Assembly (NCBI RefSeq): GCF_030652515.1 | Contig: NZ_JAUSAR010000010.1 | Span: 62,001 to 126,000, forward strand | Length of the DNA stretch: 64,000 nt | DNA from: Aquabacterium sp. | Lineage (GTDB): Bacteria; Pseudomonadota; Gammaproteobacteria; Burkholderiales; Burkholderiaceae_C | Direction: 5' to 3' | Shown here: in pieces, positions 11,936-23,328 of the stretch | Layout of the letters: every line of letters starts with the position of its first letter | How positions within the stretch are numbered: position 1 is the stretch's first letter | Notes under the pieces: generated by a model | Database searches by the model: none | What the model was told of the DNA's origin: nothing | The model's input: the letters and a program-made list of their open reading frames with translations, nothing else | Position numbers and translations under genes: made by a program

Positions 11936-13027
11936 TCAGGCTGCTTCGATGCGTGCCGTGACGGCCTTGCCGCTGCGCAAACCCAGTTTGGCCAGCAGGG
12001 CGCGGTCGCGTTCGACTTCGGGGTTACCCGTGGTCAGCAGCTTGTCGCCATAGAAGATGGAGTTGGCGCCCGCCAGGAAGCACATGGCCTGCACGGCCTC
12101 ACTCATCTGCTGGCGACCGGCCGACAGGCGCACGCGCGCCGTGGGCATGGTGATGCGTGCCACGGCGATGGTGCGCACGAACTCCAGCGGATCCAGCGGT
12201 GGGGTGTCGGCCAGGGGCGTGCCGGGCACGCGCACCAGGTCGTTGATGGGCACCGATTCAGGGTGCGTGGGCAGGTTGGCCAATTGGGCGATCAGGCCAG
12301 CGCGGCCTTCACGTGTTTCGCCCATGCCGACGATGCCGCCGCTGCACACCTTGATGCTGGCCGAGCGCACGTGCGAGAGCGTGTCAAGGCGGTCCTGCAT
12401 GTCGCGGGTGGTGATGATGTCGCCGTACAGCTCGGGGGCGGTGTCCAGGTTGTGGTTGTAGTAATCCAGGCCGGCGTTCTTGAGCGATTTCGCTTGAGGT
12501 TCGGTCAGCATGCCCAGGGTGCAGCAGGCTTCCAGGCCTTCTTCCTTGATCACGCCGATCAGCTCGGCCACTTTTTCGATGTCGCGGTCTTTGGGGGCGC
12601 GCCAGGCGGCGCCCATGCAGAAGCGGCTGGCGCCAGCTTCCTTGGCGGCCACCACGGCCTCGCGCACCTGCTCGGGCGACATCAGCTTGCTGGCCTTGAC
12701 GCCGGTGTCGTAGCGGGCGGCTTGCGGGCAGTAGCCGCAGTCTTCTTCGCAACCACCGGTCTTGACCGACAGCAAGGTAGCGTGTTCGACCTCGTTCGCA
12801 TCCCAATGCTGGCGGTGCACCTGCTGAGCCTGCCACATCAGGTCATTGAAGGGCAGGTTGAACAGCGCCAGTACCTCGGCGCGGGGCCAGCGGGCGTCGG
12901 CGTCGTCTTCCGGCGTGGTGCAGTCGCCGCCGCAACCATGGGCGTTGAGCACGGCCTTGGGCAACCATTGAACCGTTTGGGTGGTGGTCTGGGCGGACGA
13001 GGGGCTGGCGAGTAGGCTGGAAGGCAT
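11936..13027 (-). CDS. bioB: Biotin synthase
   Basis: 363-residue radical-SAM enzyme that inserts sulfur into dethiobiotin, the last step of biotin synthesis. The 4Fe-4S/SAM motif CEEDCGYC is present (Cys 93, 97, 100), followed by the usual [21 protein letters not shown] and FYGDKLLTT segments. The ATG at 13027 is preferred; a further upstream in-frame start (13105) would add a non-conserved tail. An N-terminal HGCGGDC pair lies in a non-conserved extension. No other biotin gene adjoins. The fused biotin-dependent carboxylase at 1192-4542 is a plausible consumer of the product. Confidence 0.95.
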   Translation of the reverse strand: MPSSLLASPSSAQTTTQTVQWLPKAVLNAHGCGGDCTTPEDDADARWPRAEVLALFNLPFNDLMWQAQQVHRQHWDANEVEHATLLSVKTGGCEEDCGYCPQAARYDTGVKASKLMSPEQVREAVVAAKEAGASRFCMGAAWRAPKDRDIEKVAELIGVIKEEGLEACCTLGMLTEPQAKSLKNAGLDYYNHNLDTAPELYGDIITTRDMQDRLDTLSHVRSASIKVCSGGIVGMGETREGRAGLIAQLANLPTHPESVPINDLVRVPGTPLADTPPLDPLEFVRTIAVARITMPTARVRLSAGRQQMSEAVQAMCFLAGANSIFYGDKLLTTGNPEVERDRALLAKLGLRSGKAVTARIEAA

Positions 13028-13220
13028 GGGCTGGACTGCGGACAAAGCAGTGCTGAAACGGTCAAAACAGGCCCCAGTGTAGGCCAGACGACGGGGGAGC
13101 GCCAAGCGGTTTGCCAGAGCGCGCTGCCCTGAAAATCGGCCACGGCCGGGGGGTGACGCGCGGGCTCTTTGCGTCAGATCGGCCTGGAGCCCCGGATCGG
13201 CATTGCGCTAAGCTCAGGCC

Positions 13221-13691
13221 ATGCGTTTTGAACACCTGATCGAGATCAATGCCGCCAGCGTGGCCACCCAGACCGTGGTGCCACCCTTCACGCGCGAACA
13301 GCTCTGGCGCGGCCTGATGGCCCGTGTGCAGACGCCGCAGCGCTTTCCGCTGGGGCCAGACAGCTGCGACTGGCGCGAGGTCGAACCGGGCGTGATCCGG
13401 CGCACCGTGAGTTTCGGTGCCAATGCGATGAAGGACGAGGTGCAAGCCGACGCCTTTCAGAAGCTGGAATTCACGCCCGAACCGCATGGCGACACCACGC
13501 CCATCCGCCTGACCATCACGATCGAAGAGCCCCACCCTGCCCAGATGGTGCTGCGCTTTGTGTATGAAAGCGTCAGTGAGTTGTCGGCGGAAGAGGCTTA
13601 CTTCAATGATTACCGCCACAACGCCTGGCTGCACAACGACCGCGACATGGTGCGCACGCTGCGACAGTGGCTGGTGGACGAAGGACTCTAG
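13221..13691 (+). CDS. SRPBCC-fold protein, DUF1857/AtaL-like
   Basis: 156 residues with no signal peptide. FEHLIEINA at the start, FTREQLWRGLMAR in the first helix, the central RRTVSFGANAMKDEVQ strands and the final helix RDMVRTLRQWLVDEG fit the DUF1857 (AtaL-like) branch of the START/SRPBCC superfamily, which bind hydrophobic ligands in a cavity. The function is unknown. It sits 12 bases before the thiolase gene and probably shares its transcript. Confidence 0.7.
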   Translation: MRFEHLIEINAASVATQTVVPPFTREQLWRGLMARVQTPQRFPLGPDSCDWREVEPGVIRRTVSFGANAMKDEVQADAFQKLEFTPEPHGDTTPIRLTITIEEPHPAQMVLRFVYESVSELSAEEAYFNDYRHNAWLHNDRDMVRTLRQWLVDEGL

Positions 13692-13703
13692 GAGACCCGA
13701 ACG

Positions 13704-14909
13704 ATGCGGAACGACGCTTTCATCTGCGATGGCCTGCGCACGCCCTTTGGCCGCTATGGCGGGGCCTTGTCCTCGGTGCGCACGGACGACCTGGCGGCGG
13801 TGCCGTTGCGGGCCTTGCTGGCGCGCCACCCCAGCCTGGACCCGGCCCTGATCGACGACGTGCTGTACGGCTGCGCCAACCAGGCGGGCGAAGACAACCG
13901 CAATGTGGCCCGCATGGCCGCCTTGCTGGCGGGCCTGCCCATGGACGTGCCGGGCGCCACCATCAACCGCCTGTGCGGCTCGGGCCTGGACGCCCTGGGT
14001 ACCGCCGCGCGCGCCATCCGCTCGGGCGAGGCTCACCTGATGATCGCCGGGGGCGTTGAAAGCATGAGCCGCGCGCCGTTCGTGACGGCCAAAGCCGACA
14101 GCGCCTTCAGCCGCAACGTGGCCACGTTCGACACCACCATCGGCTGGCGCTTCGTGAACCCCTTGATGAAAGCCCGGCACGGCATTGATTCGATGCCCGA
14201 GACCGCCGAGAACGTGGCCCGCGAGTTCGCTGTGGGTCGCGAAGACCAGGATCTGTTTGCGCTGGCTTCGCAGCGCAAGGCCGTGGCGGCGCAAGTGGCG
14301 GGTTTCTTTGACACCGAGATCACGCCGATCAGCATCGCGCAGAAGAAGGGCGAGGCCACCGTGGTGTCGAAAGACGAGCACCCACGCGAGACCACCCTCG
14401 AATCGCTGGCCAGGCTCAAGGGTGTGGTCACGCCCGATGGCACGGTGACGGCGGGCAATGCCTCGGGCATCAACGATGGCGCCTGCGCCTTGCTGGTCGC
14501 CTCGGAAGTGGCCGCGCGCGAACACCACCTGACGCCACTGGCGCGCATCGTGGGCATGGGGGTGGCCGGTGTGCCCCCGCGCATCATGGGCATGGGCCCG
14601 GCGCCAGCCTCGCTCAAGCTGCTGGCCCGCCTGGGCCTGACCATCGACCAGATGGACGTCATCGAGTTGAATGAAGCCTTTGCCGCACAGGGCCTGGCGG
14701 TGATGCGCCAGTGGGGCCTGCACGATGGCGATCCGCGCGTCAATCCGAATGGTGGGGCCATTGCGCTGGGGCACCCGCTGGGCGCATCGGGCGCGCGGCT
14801 CGCGCTGACGGCGGTGAACCAGTTGCACCGCATTGGCGGTCGCTATGCCCTGGTCACCATGTGCATTGGGGTGGGGCAAGGCATCGCGGTGGTGCTGGAG
14901 CGGGTTTGA
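13704..14909 (+). CDS. pcaF: 3-oxoadipyl-CoA/acetyl-CoA thiolase (PcaF type)
   Basis: 401-residue thiolase with all three catalytic positions: nucleophile Cys91 (NRLCGSG), His357 (ALGHPLGASGAR) and Cys387 (TMCIGVGQG). Start is supported by AGGAG six to ten bases before the ATG. Length, DAFICDGLRTPFGRYGG and the ...ESMSRAPFV block match PcaF/PaaJ-type enzymes, which cleave 3-oxoadipyl-CoA to succinyl-CoA and acetyl-CoA in aromatic degradation. No other aromatic-pathway gene is visible nearby, so a general acetyl-CoA acyltransferase role is also possible. Confidence 0.85.
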   Translation: MRNDAFICDGLRTPFGRYGGALSSVRTDDLAAVPLRALLARHPSLDPALIDDVLYGCANQAGEDNRNVARMAALLAGLPMDVPGATINRLCGSGLDALGTAARAIRSGEAHLMIAGGVESMSRAPFVTAKADSAFSRNVATFDTTIGWRFVNPLMKARHGIDSMPETAENVAREFAVGREDQDLFALASQRKAVAAQVAGFFDTEITPISIAQKKGEATVVSKDEHPRETTLESLARLKGVVTPDGTVTAGNASGINDGACALLVASEVAAREHHLTPLARIVGMGVAGVPPRIMGMGPAPASLKLLARLGLTIDQMDVIELNEAFAAQGLAVMRQWGLHDGDPRVNPNGGAIALGHPLGASGARLALTAVNQLHRIGGRYALVTMCIGVGQGIAVVLERV

Positions 14910-14913
14910 AGGG

Positions 14914-16569
14914 CTAGAGCACCGGGTGCGGCAGCTGCACCGGGCCGGCTGGCTGATGGCCTGCTCGCCCGCTGGACACCGCTTGCTGCAAAACCGGCAG
15001 CGCCGCTTGTGTTTGTGTGAGCGTGCTGCCCAGGCCACGCACCACGCAGACGGCGGCTGGGCCGCAACTCGCCGCTTGCCCAACATCATCCTCGTTCAAC
15101 AGGCCACCGATCGCCACCACGGGCGCCGGGCTGTGGGCCACCCACCAGCGCAGGTTGTTATGGCCTTGCGGCTGCCAGGGCATGTCTTTGGTGGTGGTGG
15201 GCAGCACGGGCCCGCAGGCGATCAGGCTGGCGCCGCAACCGGCCGCGCGCGCCAGTTCCCACAGGCTGTGTGAGCTGAGGCCCAAGCTGATGCGGTGTCG
15301 AGCCGACAGCAGCAGGGCCTGGTCCTGGGGGCTCAAGGCCAGCAGATCCTCCTGGCCCAGGTGCAGGCCCAGTGAAGCGTCGGTGCTCGCGCTCAAGGCC
15401 AGGGCTTCGCGCCAATGGTCATTGATGAACAAGGTGGCCTGGGCCGAGGCGCAGGCGTCCAGGCTGGTGGCCAGTTGCTGGGCCAGGTCGGCTGCCTTCG
15501 ACTTGCGGCGCAACTGCAGCAGGCGCAAGCCACTGGCCACCCCATCCTTGATGCGATCGGCGCTGTCAACGATGCCGTACAAGCCATCGGCCGGTGCGGT
15601 GAAGGGGGCAAAGCGGGTGCCTTGCAAGGCCCAGGGCAGTTGCTCGTCCAGGCCCAGCCAGGGCAAGGGCGCGCCGCCATGGTGCGGGCCTGCCGCAAAG
15701 CCTTGGCCCGCGATGACGGGCCCCGCGCCCTGGCCGGCCGCATGGCCTTGGCTCAGCGCATGGTGGGTGAGCATCTTGGCCAGCACCACGGCATCGGCCT
15801 CGACATGGCCCAGGGCCAGCGCGGCCGCGATGCCGGTGGCGAAGGTGCAGCCGGTGCCGTGCGTGTGGCGCGTGTCAATCCGGGGCGCCGTCAACCAGCC
15901 GGTGGCATGCGGGGTCAGCAGCCAATCGATCGCCTGGGCGGTGGGCGATGCGGGCTCGCCCACCGACACCGCATCGCCCCCGGTGATGACGACGCCGCGC
16001 GCCCCCAACTGTTGAAGCTGGCGGGCCATCTCGGGCAACTGGCCCTGGTCCAGGCCATGGCTGGCTTGAGGCCAGGCCAGCAAGCGCGCCGCCTCCAGCC
16101 GATTGGGCGTGATCACCGTGGCGCGGGGAATCAACAGCTTGCGGTAGGCGCTCAGCACCGATGGGTCGGCAAAGGTGGCGCCACCGGCCGATGCCCCCAG
16201 CACCGGGTCGATGACCAAGGCCAGTTGCCGGTGCGGGTCTTCGCCAGGCGGGGTGGCGGCGCGCAGGTGATCCACCCAGCGTGCCACCGCTTTGATCGCG
16301 GCCACGCTGCCCAGCAGGCCGGTCTTGATGGCGCGGGGTGGCAGGTCCAGCGCCAGTGCGGCCAACTGGGCCTCCAGGGTGCCCGCATCGACGGGGACCA
16401 CGGCCTGCACGCCTTGCGAGTTCTGCGCCGTCACGGCGGCGATCACCGGGCACAGGTGCACGCCCAGGGCATCGGCCGCGCGTTGGTCGGCGCTCAGGCC
16501 AGCGCCACCGCTGCTGTCGTGGCCAGCGATGCTCCAGAGGATGGGAAGGCGATGGCTCATGGTCATCAC
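14914..16569 (-). CDS. thiDE: Fused HMP-P kinase / thiamine-phosphate synthase
   Basis: 551 residues. The N-terminal half (about 8-285) is ThiD: SIAGHDSSGGAGLSADQRA, AVTAQNS, KTGLLGS, VIDPVLGA and THGTGCTFATGIAAALA. After a linker, residues about 325-530 are ThiE: LQLRRKSK, FINDHWREAL, GLHLGQEDLL, CGPVLPTTTK and PVVAIGGL. The protein would phosphorylate hydroxymethylpyrimidine phosphate and couple it with thiazole phosphate to make thiamine phosphate. It overlaps thiG by four bases, so it is the last gene of the thiC operon. The ThiE half is shorter in its loop regions than typical but keeps the key motifs. A second ATG six bases in is also possible. Confidence 0.93.
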   Translation of the reverse strand: MMTMSHRLPILWSIAGHDSSGGAGLSADQRAADALGVHLCPVIAAVTAQNSQGVQAVVPVDAGTLEAQLAALALDLPPRAIKTGLLGSVAAIKAVARWVDHLRAATPPGEDPHRQLALVIDPVLGASAGGATFADPSVLSAYRKLLIPRATVITPNRLEAARLLAWPQASHGLDQGQLPEMARQLQQLGARGVVITGGDAVSVGEPASPTAQAIDWLLTPHATGWLTAPRIDTRHTHGTGCTFATGIAAALALGHVEADAVVLAKMLTHHALSQGHAAGQGAGPVIAGQGFAAGPHHGGAPLPWLGLDEQLPWALQGTRFAPFTAPADGLYGIVDSADRIKDGVASGLRLLQLRRKSKAADLAQQLATSLDACASAQATLFINDHWREALALSASTDASLGLHLGQEDLLALSPQDQALLLSARHRISLGLSSHSLWELARAAGCGASLIACGPVLPTTTKDMPWQPQGHNNLRWWVAHSPAPVVAIGGLLNEDDVGQAASCGPAAVCVVRGLGSTLTQTQAALPVLQQAVSSGRAGHQPAGPVQLPHPVL

Positions 16570-17363
16570 AACAGCACGAAGGGTTGGCCCCCCACCGGCG
16601 TGGTGGCCACGGCCACGTCACTGGTGGGCATCAGGCCGGCTTCAAAGCCGGTGCGCCCGGCCTGCACCGCGTGGCGAAAGGCCGTGGCCATGCGCACCGC
16701 ATCGCCCGACTGCGACACGGCCGAGTTCAGCAAAACGGCATCCATGCCCAGCTCCATCGCGGCCGTGGCGTGCGAGGGGGCGCCCAGGCCCGCATCGACG
16801 ATCAGGGTGGTGTGGGGCAGGCGCGCACGCAAGGTTCGCAAGGCCCAGGGGTTGAGCAGGCCCAGGCCCGAGCCGATGGGGGCACCCCAGGGCATCAATA
16901 CCCGGCAGCCAGCGTCAACCAGGCGTTGGCAGGTGACCAGATCGTCGGTGCAGTAGGGCAGCACCTCGAAGCCATCGCTGACCAGTTGGCGTGCGGCATC
17001 GACCAGCTCGAAAGGGTCGGGTTGCAAGGTCTGTTCGTCACCCACCACTTCGAGCTTGACCCAATGGGTGTCCAGCAGTTCGCGCGCCATGTGCGCCAGG
17101 GTGATGGCCTCGCGGGCGCTGCGGCAACCGGCGGTGTTGGGCAGCAAGTGGGCACCTTGCTCGCGGGCGGTGGCGCGGATGATGTCGACGAAGCCGTTGT
17201 CGCCGCCACCGGGCACGGCCAGCGTGCGCTTGAGGCCCAGGGTCAGCACCTGGCTGCCGCTGGCGATGATGGCTTCGCGCAGGACCTGCGGCGAGGGGTA
17301 GCCCGCCGTGCCCAGCAGGAAGCGGCTGGTCAGCGGTGTGTCGCCAATGAACCAGATTTTCAT
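16566..17363 (-). CDS. thiG: Thiazole synthase
   Basis: 265 residues. ThiG makes the thiazole phosphate ring from deoxyxylulose phosphate, a glycine-derived imine and ThiS thiocarboxylate. Recognisable parts are FLLGTAGYPSPQVL, NTAGCRSAREAI, WVKLEVVGD (Schiff-base lysine), LPYCTDDLVTCQRL, MPWGAPIGSGLGLLNP and IVDAGLGAPSHA. The ATG at 17363 begins MKIWFIGD; an in-frame codon 30 bases earlier falls inside the end of thiS and is less likely. It starts two bases after the thiS stop and overlaps thiDE by four. Confidence 0.95.
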   Translation of the reverse strand: MKIWFIGDTPLTSRFLLGTAGYPSPQVLREAIIASGSQVLTLGLKRTLAVPGGGDNGFVDIIRATAREQGAHLLPNTAGCRSAREAITLAHMARELLDTHWVKLEVVGDEQTLQPDPFELVDAARQLVSDGFEVLPYCTDDLVTCQRLVDAGCRVLMPWGAPIGSGLGLLNPWALRTLRARLPHTTLIVDAGLGAPSHATAAMELGMDAVLLNSAVSQSGDAVRMATAFRHAVQAGRTGFEAGLMPTSDVAVATTPVGGQPFVLL

Positions 17364-17365
17364 CT

Positions 17366-17587
17366 TCAGCCTCCTGTGATGGCGCTGAAACACAGCACCG
17401 CATCGCCATCGTGCAAGGTGTGTTGGCCGCGTTCGCTGCGCGGCACGAACTCGCCATTGACGGCGGTGGCCACGGCGGTGTCGTCCAGGCCTCTGGCCTG
17501 GTTCAGGTGGGCCAGCAGATCGGCCACGGTGCTGCCCAGGGGCAGCTGTTGGGTGCCTTGGTCGGTGTGAACGGTGATGAAGCTCAT
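17366..17587 (-). CDS. thiS: Sulfur carrier protein ThiS
   Basis: 73-residue ubiquitin-like sulfur carrier ending in the required Gly-Gly (SAITGG), which is adenylated and thiocarboxylated to give sulfur to ThiG. The LPLGSTVADLLAHL and AVNGEFVPRSE segments match the family. The ATG overlaps the thiO stop by four bases, indicating translational coupling. No thiF is present in the window, so activation must use another adenylyltransferase such as a MoeB-like protein elsewhere (inference). Confidence 0.92.
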   Translation of the reverse strand: MSFITVHTDQGTQQLPLGSTVADLLAHLNQARGLDDTAVATAVNGEFVPRSERGQHTLHDGDAVLCFSAITGG

Positions 17588-18645
17588 GTCAGCAGTCCAA
17601 TCTGGTCCAGGGCTTCGTCCACCAACGATGGCGCCAGCAACCAGCCATGGCGGTACAGGCCGTTGATGCGCACGAGGCCGGGCTCGACATGGCACTCGGG
17701 CCGGTGGTCGGGCAGGGCTGGGCGCAGGTTGGTGTCCATGCGCAGGATGCGGCTTTCGGCCAGGGCGGGCAGCACGCTGTGGGCGGCGGCCATCAACTCG
17801 ACCGCGCTGCGCAGCGACATGGGCGAGCGGTCTTCGGTCTCGATCTCGCTGGCGCCCACCAGCACCACGTCGCCGGGGCGGGGCACCACGTAGACGCGGT
17901 GACGTGGGTGCAGCAGGCGCACCGGGCGCTTCAAGCCCAGGCCAGGTGCGTGCAGCCAGACCATCTCGCCCCGCACACCGCGCACCGCGCAACTGGCCTT
18001 GGCGCCCACGCCGCGCAGGTCGAACACCCAGTCGTAGCGGCGGCCATCCAATTGGCCGGCCTGGATGTGCTGCACGGGTTGCGCCCAGTGCCATTGCACA
18101 GCGGGGGCGTCTGCATGCAGGTACTGCAAGGTGCGCACCGTGTCGATGTGGGCCTCGCCCGCCAGCATCCAGGCGTGCAGTCGGCCCATGGTGCTGTGCA
18201 GCGAGGGCTCCAGTTGGGTGAGGGCTGCCGCGTCCAGGGCCTGGGGTTGCGCCGCGGCAATCGGTTGAGTGACATCTACCAGGCGTGCGAGCACCCGCCG
18301 TGCCGCGCCCTGGTCGCTGCCATGGGCGACCAGCAGGCTGCCATGCTGCTCAAAGAGCCTGGGCATGCCGGGCTGACTTTGGCTGAGCCGATCGGTGATC
18401 GCCTGCCAGCGGTCGATGGACTGCCAGCCACGTTGGGCCAGGTCGGGGTCGGCGGTCTCGCGCTCGGCCATCGGGCTGAGCATGCCTGCGGCGGTGAAGC
18501 CGGCCGCGCCGTGCCCGTCAAAGGTGGGCACGGGGCCAGCTGCCGGGTCGAAGACGCTGACGCGGTGGCCCGCGTGCGCCAGGGTCCAGGCCATCAGTCG
18601 GCCCAGCAAGCCCGCGCCCGCAATGCCGATGTTCATGCTTTGCAT
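17584..18645 (-). CDS. thiO: Glycine oxidase ThiO
   Basis: 353-residue FAD-dependent amine oxidase of the DAO family. The N-terminal dinucleotide motif is IGIAGAGLLGRLMAWTLAHAGHRV, with SPMAE, RGWQSI and the C-terminal RINGLYRHGWLLAPSL block. In thiamine synthesis ThiO oxidises glycine to the iminoglycine used by ThiG in aerobes, replacing the radical enzyme ThiH. Its place between thiC and thiS supports the call. An alternative ATG lies nine bases downstream. Confidence 0.9.
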   Translation of the reverse strand: MQSMNIGIAGAGLLGRLMAWTLAHAGHRVSVFDPAAGPVPTFDGHGAAGFTAAGMLSPMAERETADPDLAQRGWQSIDRWQAITDRLSQSQPGMPRLFEQHGSLLVAHGSDQGAARRVLARLVDVTQPIAAAQPQALDAAALTQLEPSLHSTMGRLHAWMLAGEAHIDTVRTLQYLHADAPAVQWHWAQPVQHIQAGQLDGRRYDWVFDLRGVGAKASCAVRGVRGEMVWLHAPGLGLKRPVRLLHPRHRVYVVPRPGDVVLVGASEIETEDRSPMSLRSAVELMAAAHSVLPALAESRILRMDTNLRPALPDHRPECHVEPGLVRINGLYRHGWLLAPSLVDEALDQIGLLT

Positions 18646-18660
18646 GGTGCTGGTGCTCGC

Positions 18661-20625
<1,965 letters not shown>

Positions 20626-20714
20626 TCACATGCTCCGAGGGGTGCCTGGGCGAGACGGAATGCTTCCATCGGCCGGGACCGCGCCATTGGCAGGCGTAAG
20701 GCCCCATCAGGTAC

Positions 20715-20820
20715 AGCTCTTCTTTCGCCGGTATGAGCCGGATCAAGTTCAGCGGGTTCGGTCTTGGACCATCTCAGCGCAGCACGATGACGACATCATC
20801 GCGAGGCACACCCCGGAGCA
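20715..20820 (-). promoter_or_regulatory. TPP riboswitch (thi box)
   Basis: Read leftward, the leader contains GGGGTG, then CTGAGATGGTC, then ACCGAACCCGCTGAACTTGATC and TCATACCGGCGAAAG, the conserved core of the thiamine-pyrophosphate aptamer. It ends about 120 bases before the thiC start, leaving room for an expression platform. Bound TPP is expected to lower expression of the whole operon. Confidence 0.95.
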
Positions 20821-20845
20821 GTGGCTAGTGTAGTGCCAAGTTGGC

Positions 20846-21043
20846 TTACTGGGCCAGGGTCGCGGTGGTGGTGGTCAGGTTGCCGGCCGGTTTGACCTGG
20901 GCAGGGCTGCCTTCGCGGTCAAACAGCAATTGCCACACCTTCGCGACCAGCGAGGGGCTGGCGGCGGATGAGACTTCTGTGGTGGTTGGTCCCAGGAGGA
21001 CGAACGCCAGAGCCAGGGGTGCGATGGCAAACAGGGGGCGCAT
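20846..21043 (-). CDS. Small exported or membrane-anchored hypothetical protein
   Basis: 65 residues from the ATG at 21043. MRPLFAIAPLALAFVLLGP is a signal peptide or single membrane helix; the rest (SSAASPSLVAKVWQLLFDREGSPAQVKPAGN) is short and Ala/Thr-rich at the end. No family was recognised. It lies between the TPP riboswitch and the feo genes, transcribed leftward. The frame could extend upstream to 21082, but the inner start gives a normal signal sequence. Uncertain as a gene. Confidence 0.45.
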   Translation of the reverse strand: MRPLFAIAPLALAFVLLGPTTTEVSSAASPSLVAKVWQLLFDREGSPAQVKPAGNLTTTTATLAQ

Positions 21044-21168
21044 AGATTGGTAGAAAACCTGATATGAAGTTGTTGAGGCCAAGTGTATGGCTCAATTTGT
21101 CATCCTGGCACCCCCATTGCAAGGGGTGCACACCCCTAAGGCGGGGGGGTGTCATGCACCGACTGTGG

Positions 21169-21405
21169 CTATCGGCGTGGCCGCACGATCGTGATGCGGT
21201 GATCTCGCTGGGGCGTGGCACCCGACGAGCCACATTGTTGGCATGCGCCATTGGCTTGACCGCAGGCCGCTTTGGCCACAGAAGGTGTGGTTTTCAAGCC
21301 CAGCAGCGAGGCCAGGGCGGGCCACCAGCGCCGACCCAGGTAGGCCGCCGCCGCGAGCACGATGCCGAGGGCCACCAGGTCTTGCCAAAGCGGGCTGCCC
21401 GGCAT
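21169..21405 (-). CDS. FeoB-associated Cys-containing membrane protein
   Basis: 78 residues. One membrane helix (LVALGIVLAAAAYLGRRWWPALASLLGL) is followed by a short tail with KAACGQANGACQQCGSS, three cysteines in CX6CX2C spacing. A GGGGAG motif inside the end of feoB lies seven bases before the ATG at 21405, which overlaps or nearly touches the feoB stop. Small Cys-containing membrane proteins downstream of feoB are known in many genomes and are thought to support ferrous iron uptake, perhaps in place of FeoC. The function here is inferred from position. Confidence 0.6.
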   Translation of the reverse strand: MPGSPLWQDLVALGIVLAAAAYLGRRWWPALASLLGLKTTPSVAKAACGQANGACQQCGSSGATPQRDHRITIVRPRR

Positions 21406-21407
21406 GC

Positions 21408-23303
21408 TCAAGCTCCCCAGGCCAGGGCCAGGCGGTAGACCACCCAGCAGGCGGCGTAGGCCAGTGCGAACAAGTAGGCCGTCATGGCCAGGGGCACCGT
21501 CCAGCCGTTGGTTTCACGCTTGACCACGATCACGGTGGACAAGCACTGCGGCGCGAACACGAACCAGGTCATCAGGGACAAGGCAGTAGGCAGGGACCAG
21601 GCTTGCCCGATCACCGTGGTCAGCGCGCCGGTGAGGGCATCGCCGGTTTGCGACATGGCGTACACCGTGCCCAGGGCGCTGACCGCCACTTCGCGCGCGG
21701 CCAGGCCCGGCACCAGCGCGATGCAGATCTGCCAATTGAAGCCAATCGGCTCAAAAATCACCTGCAGCGCGCGACCGGCCATGCCCGCCAGGCTGTACTC
21801 GATGGCCGGGCCGGTGGCATCCAGCGGGGGCGCCGGGTAGGTTGAGAGAAACCACAGGATGACCATCAAGGCCAGGATGATGGTGCCCACGCGGGTGACG
21901 AAAATCTGCGCGCGCTCCCACAGCCCCAGCGCCAGGTTGCGCAGGTGCGGCCAGTGGTAGTCGGGCAGCTCCATCAGCAAGGGCTGCGCGTGCGACTGCC
22001 GCATGAACAGCTTGAGCACCAGCGCCACGATCAGGCCCGCCACGATGCCTGCGGCGTACAAGGCAAACAGCACCAGTCCTTGCAGGTTGAAGATGCCGCC
22101 CACCGTTTGGCTGGGGATGAAGGCCGCGATCAACAGGGCGTACACCGGCAGCCGGGCCGAGCAGGTCATCAGGGGCGCAATCAGGATGGTGACCAGGCGG
22201 TCGCGCGGATTGGCGATGGTGCGCGTGGCCATGATCCCGGGGATGGCGCAGGCGAAGCTGGACAACAGGGGGATGAAGGCGCGGCCCGACAGCCCCACGC
22301 TGCCCATGACGCGGTCCAGCAAAAAGGCGGCGCGCGGCAGGTAGCCGGAGTCTTCCAGGGCCAGGATGAAGAAGAACAGGATCAGGATCTGTGGCAGGAA
22401 GACGAGCACGCCGCCTGCGCCGCTGATGATGCCGTCCACCAGCAGGCCGCGCAGCATGCCTTCGCCCAGGTGCGCGCCGACCCATTCGCCCAGCGCGGCC
22501 ATGGAGGTGTCAATGAACTCCATCGGCGCGGCAGCCCAGCTGAACACGGCCTGGAAGACCAGGAACATCAGCACGGCCAGGATCACCGGGCCCAGCACCG
22601 GGTGCAGCGCGTATTGGTCGATCCGGGTGGTCAAGCTGGGGCCGGTGGCGGGCATCACCACGCACCGCGACAGCAACTCGCTCACGCGCTGGTGGGTGGC
22701 TTCCACCGGGATGGCGGTGATGCGTTCGATGGGGCGGATGGCAGGCTGGCCGGACAGCTGCGTCCAGTCCAGCCGGTCCAGTTGCGCCAGCAAGGCTTGC
22801 TCGCCCCCGGCTTTCACGGCCACGGCTTCGATCACCGGTACGCCCAACTCTTCCTGCAGTTTGGCCACGTCAATGTGGATGCCGCGCTTGCGGGCCAGGT
22901 CCATCATGTTGATGACCAGCACCATGGGGGCATCAAGAGACTGCAGCTCCAACACCATGCGCAGGTTCAGGCGCAGATTGGTGGCATCGACCACGCAGAC
23001 CAGCCCCACTGGGCTGGCTTCACCGGCGCGAGTACCCGCAATCACGTCGCGGGTGATGGTTTCGTCGGGCGTGGTGGGCAGCAGGCTGTAGGCGCCAGGC
23101 AGGTCCAGCACGCGCCAGGCCTGGCCGGCGGGCGACACGAACTGGCCTTCCTTGCGCTCGACGGTCACGCCTGCGTAATTGCCAACCTTCTGGCGGGCAC
23201 CCGTCAGGCGGTTGAACAAGGCGGTCTTGCCGCAATTGGGATTGCCCACCAGGGCAATCAGCGGGGCGGTCAAGGGGGAAGGCGCGAAGGCCGCATCAGA
23301 CAT
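21408..23303 (-). CDS. feoB: Ferrous iron transporter FeoB
   Basis: 631 residues. An N-terminal G domain has GNPNCGKTALFNRLTG (P-loop, residues 20-27), the DLPGAYSLLP switch II region and NMMDLARKRG (G4). A helical insertion and a polytopic membrane part follow, with paired Gate-type motifs (SSFACAIPGIMATRTI) and C-terminal helices ending LALAWGA. It moves Fe(II) into the cytoplasm across the inner membrane. At 631 residues it is shorter than the E. coli protein (about 770), as in many betaproteobacteria. It follows feoA by 25 bases. Confidence 0.95.
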   Translation of the reverse strand: MSDAAFAPSPLTAPLIALVGNPNCGKTALFNRLTGARQKVGNYAGVTVERKEGQFVSPAGQAWRVLDLPGAYSLLPTTPDETITRDVIAGTRAGEASPVGLVCVVDATNLRLNLRMVLELQSLDAPMVLVINMMDLARKRGIHIDVAKLQEELGVPVIEAVAVKAGGEQALLAQLDRLDWTQLSGQPAIRPIERITAIPVEATHQRVSELLSRCVVMPATGPSLTTRIDQYALHPVLGPVILAVLMFLVFQAVFSWAAAPMEFIDTSMAALGEWVGAHLGEGMLRGLLVDGIISGAGGVLVFLPQILILFFFILALEDSGYLPRAAFLLDRVMGSVGLSGRAFIPLLSSFACAIPGIMATRTIANPRDRLVTILIAPLMTCSARLPVYALLIAAFIPSQTVGGIFNLQGLVLFALYAAGIVAGLIVALVLKLFMRQSHAQPLLMELPDYHWPHLRNLALGLWERAQIFVTRVGTIILALMVILWFLSTYPAPPLDATGPAIEYSLAGMAGRALQVIFEPIGFNWQICIALVPGLAAREVAVSALGTVYAMSQTGDALTGALTTVIGQAWSLPTALSLMTWFVFAPQCLSTVIVVKRETNGWTVPLAMTAYLFALAYAACWVVYRLALAWGA

Positions 23304-23328
23304 GACGGATACTGCCGGTTCGGAATAT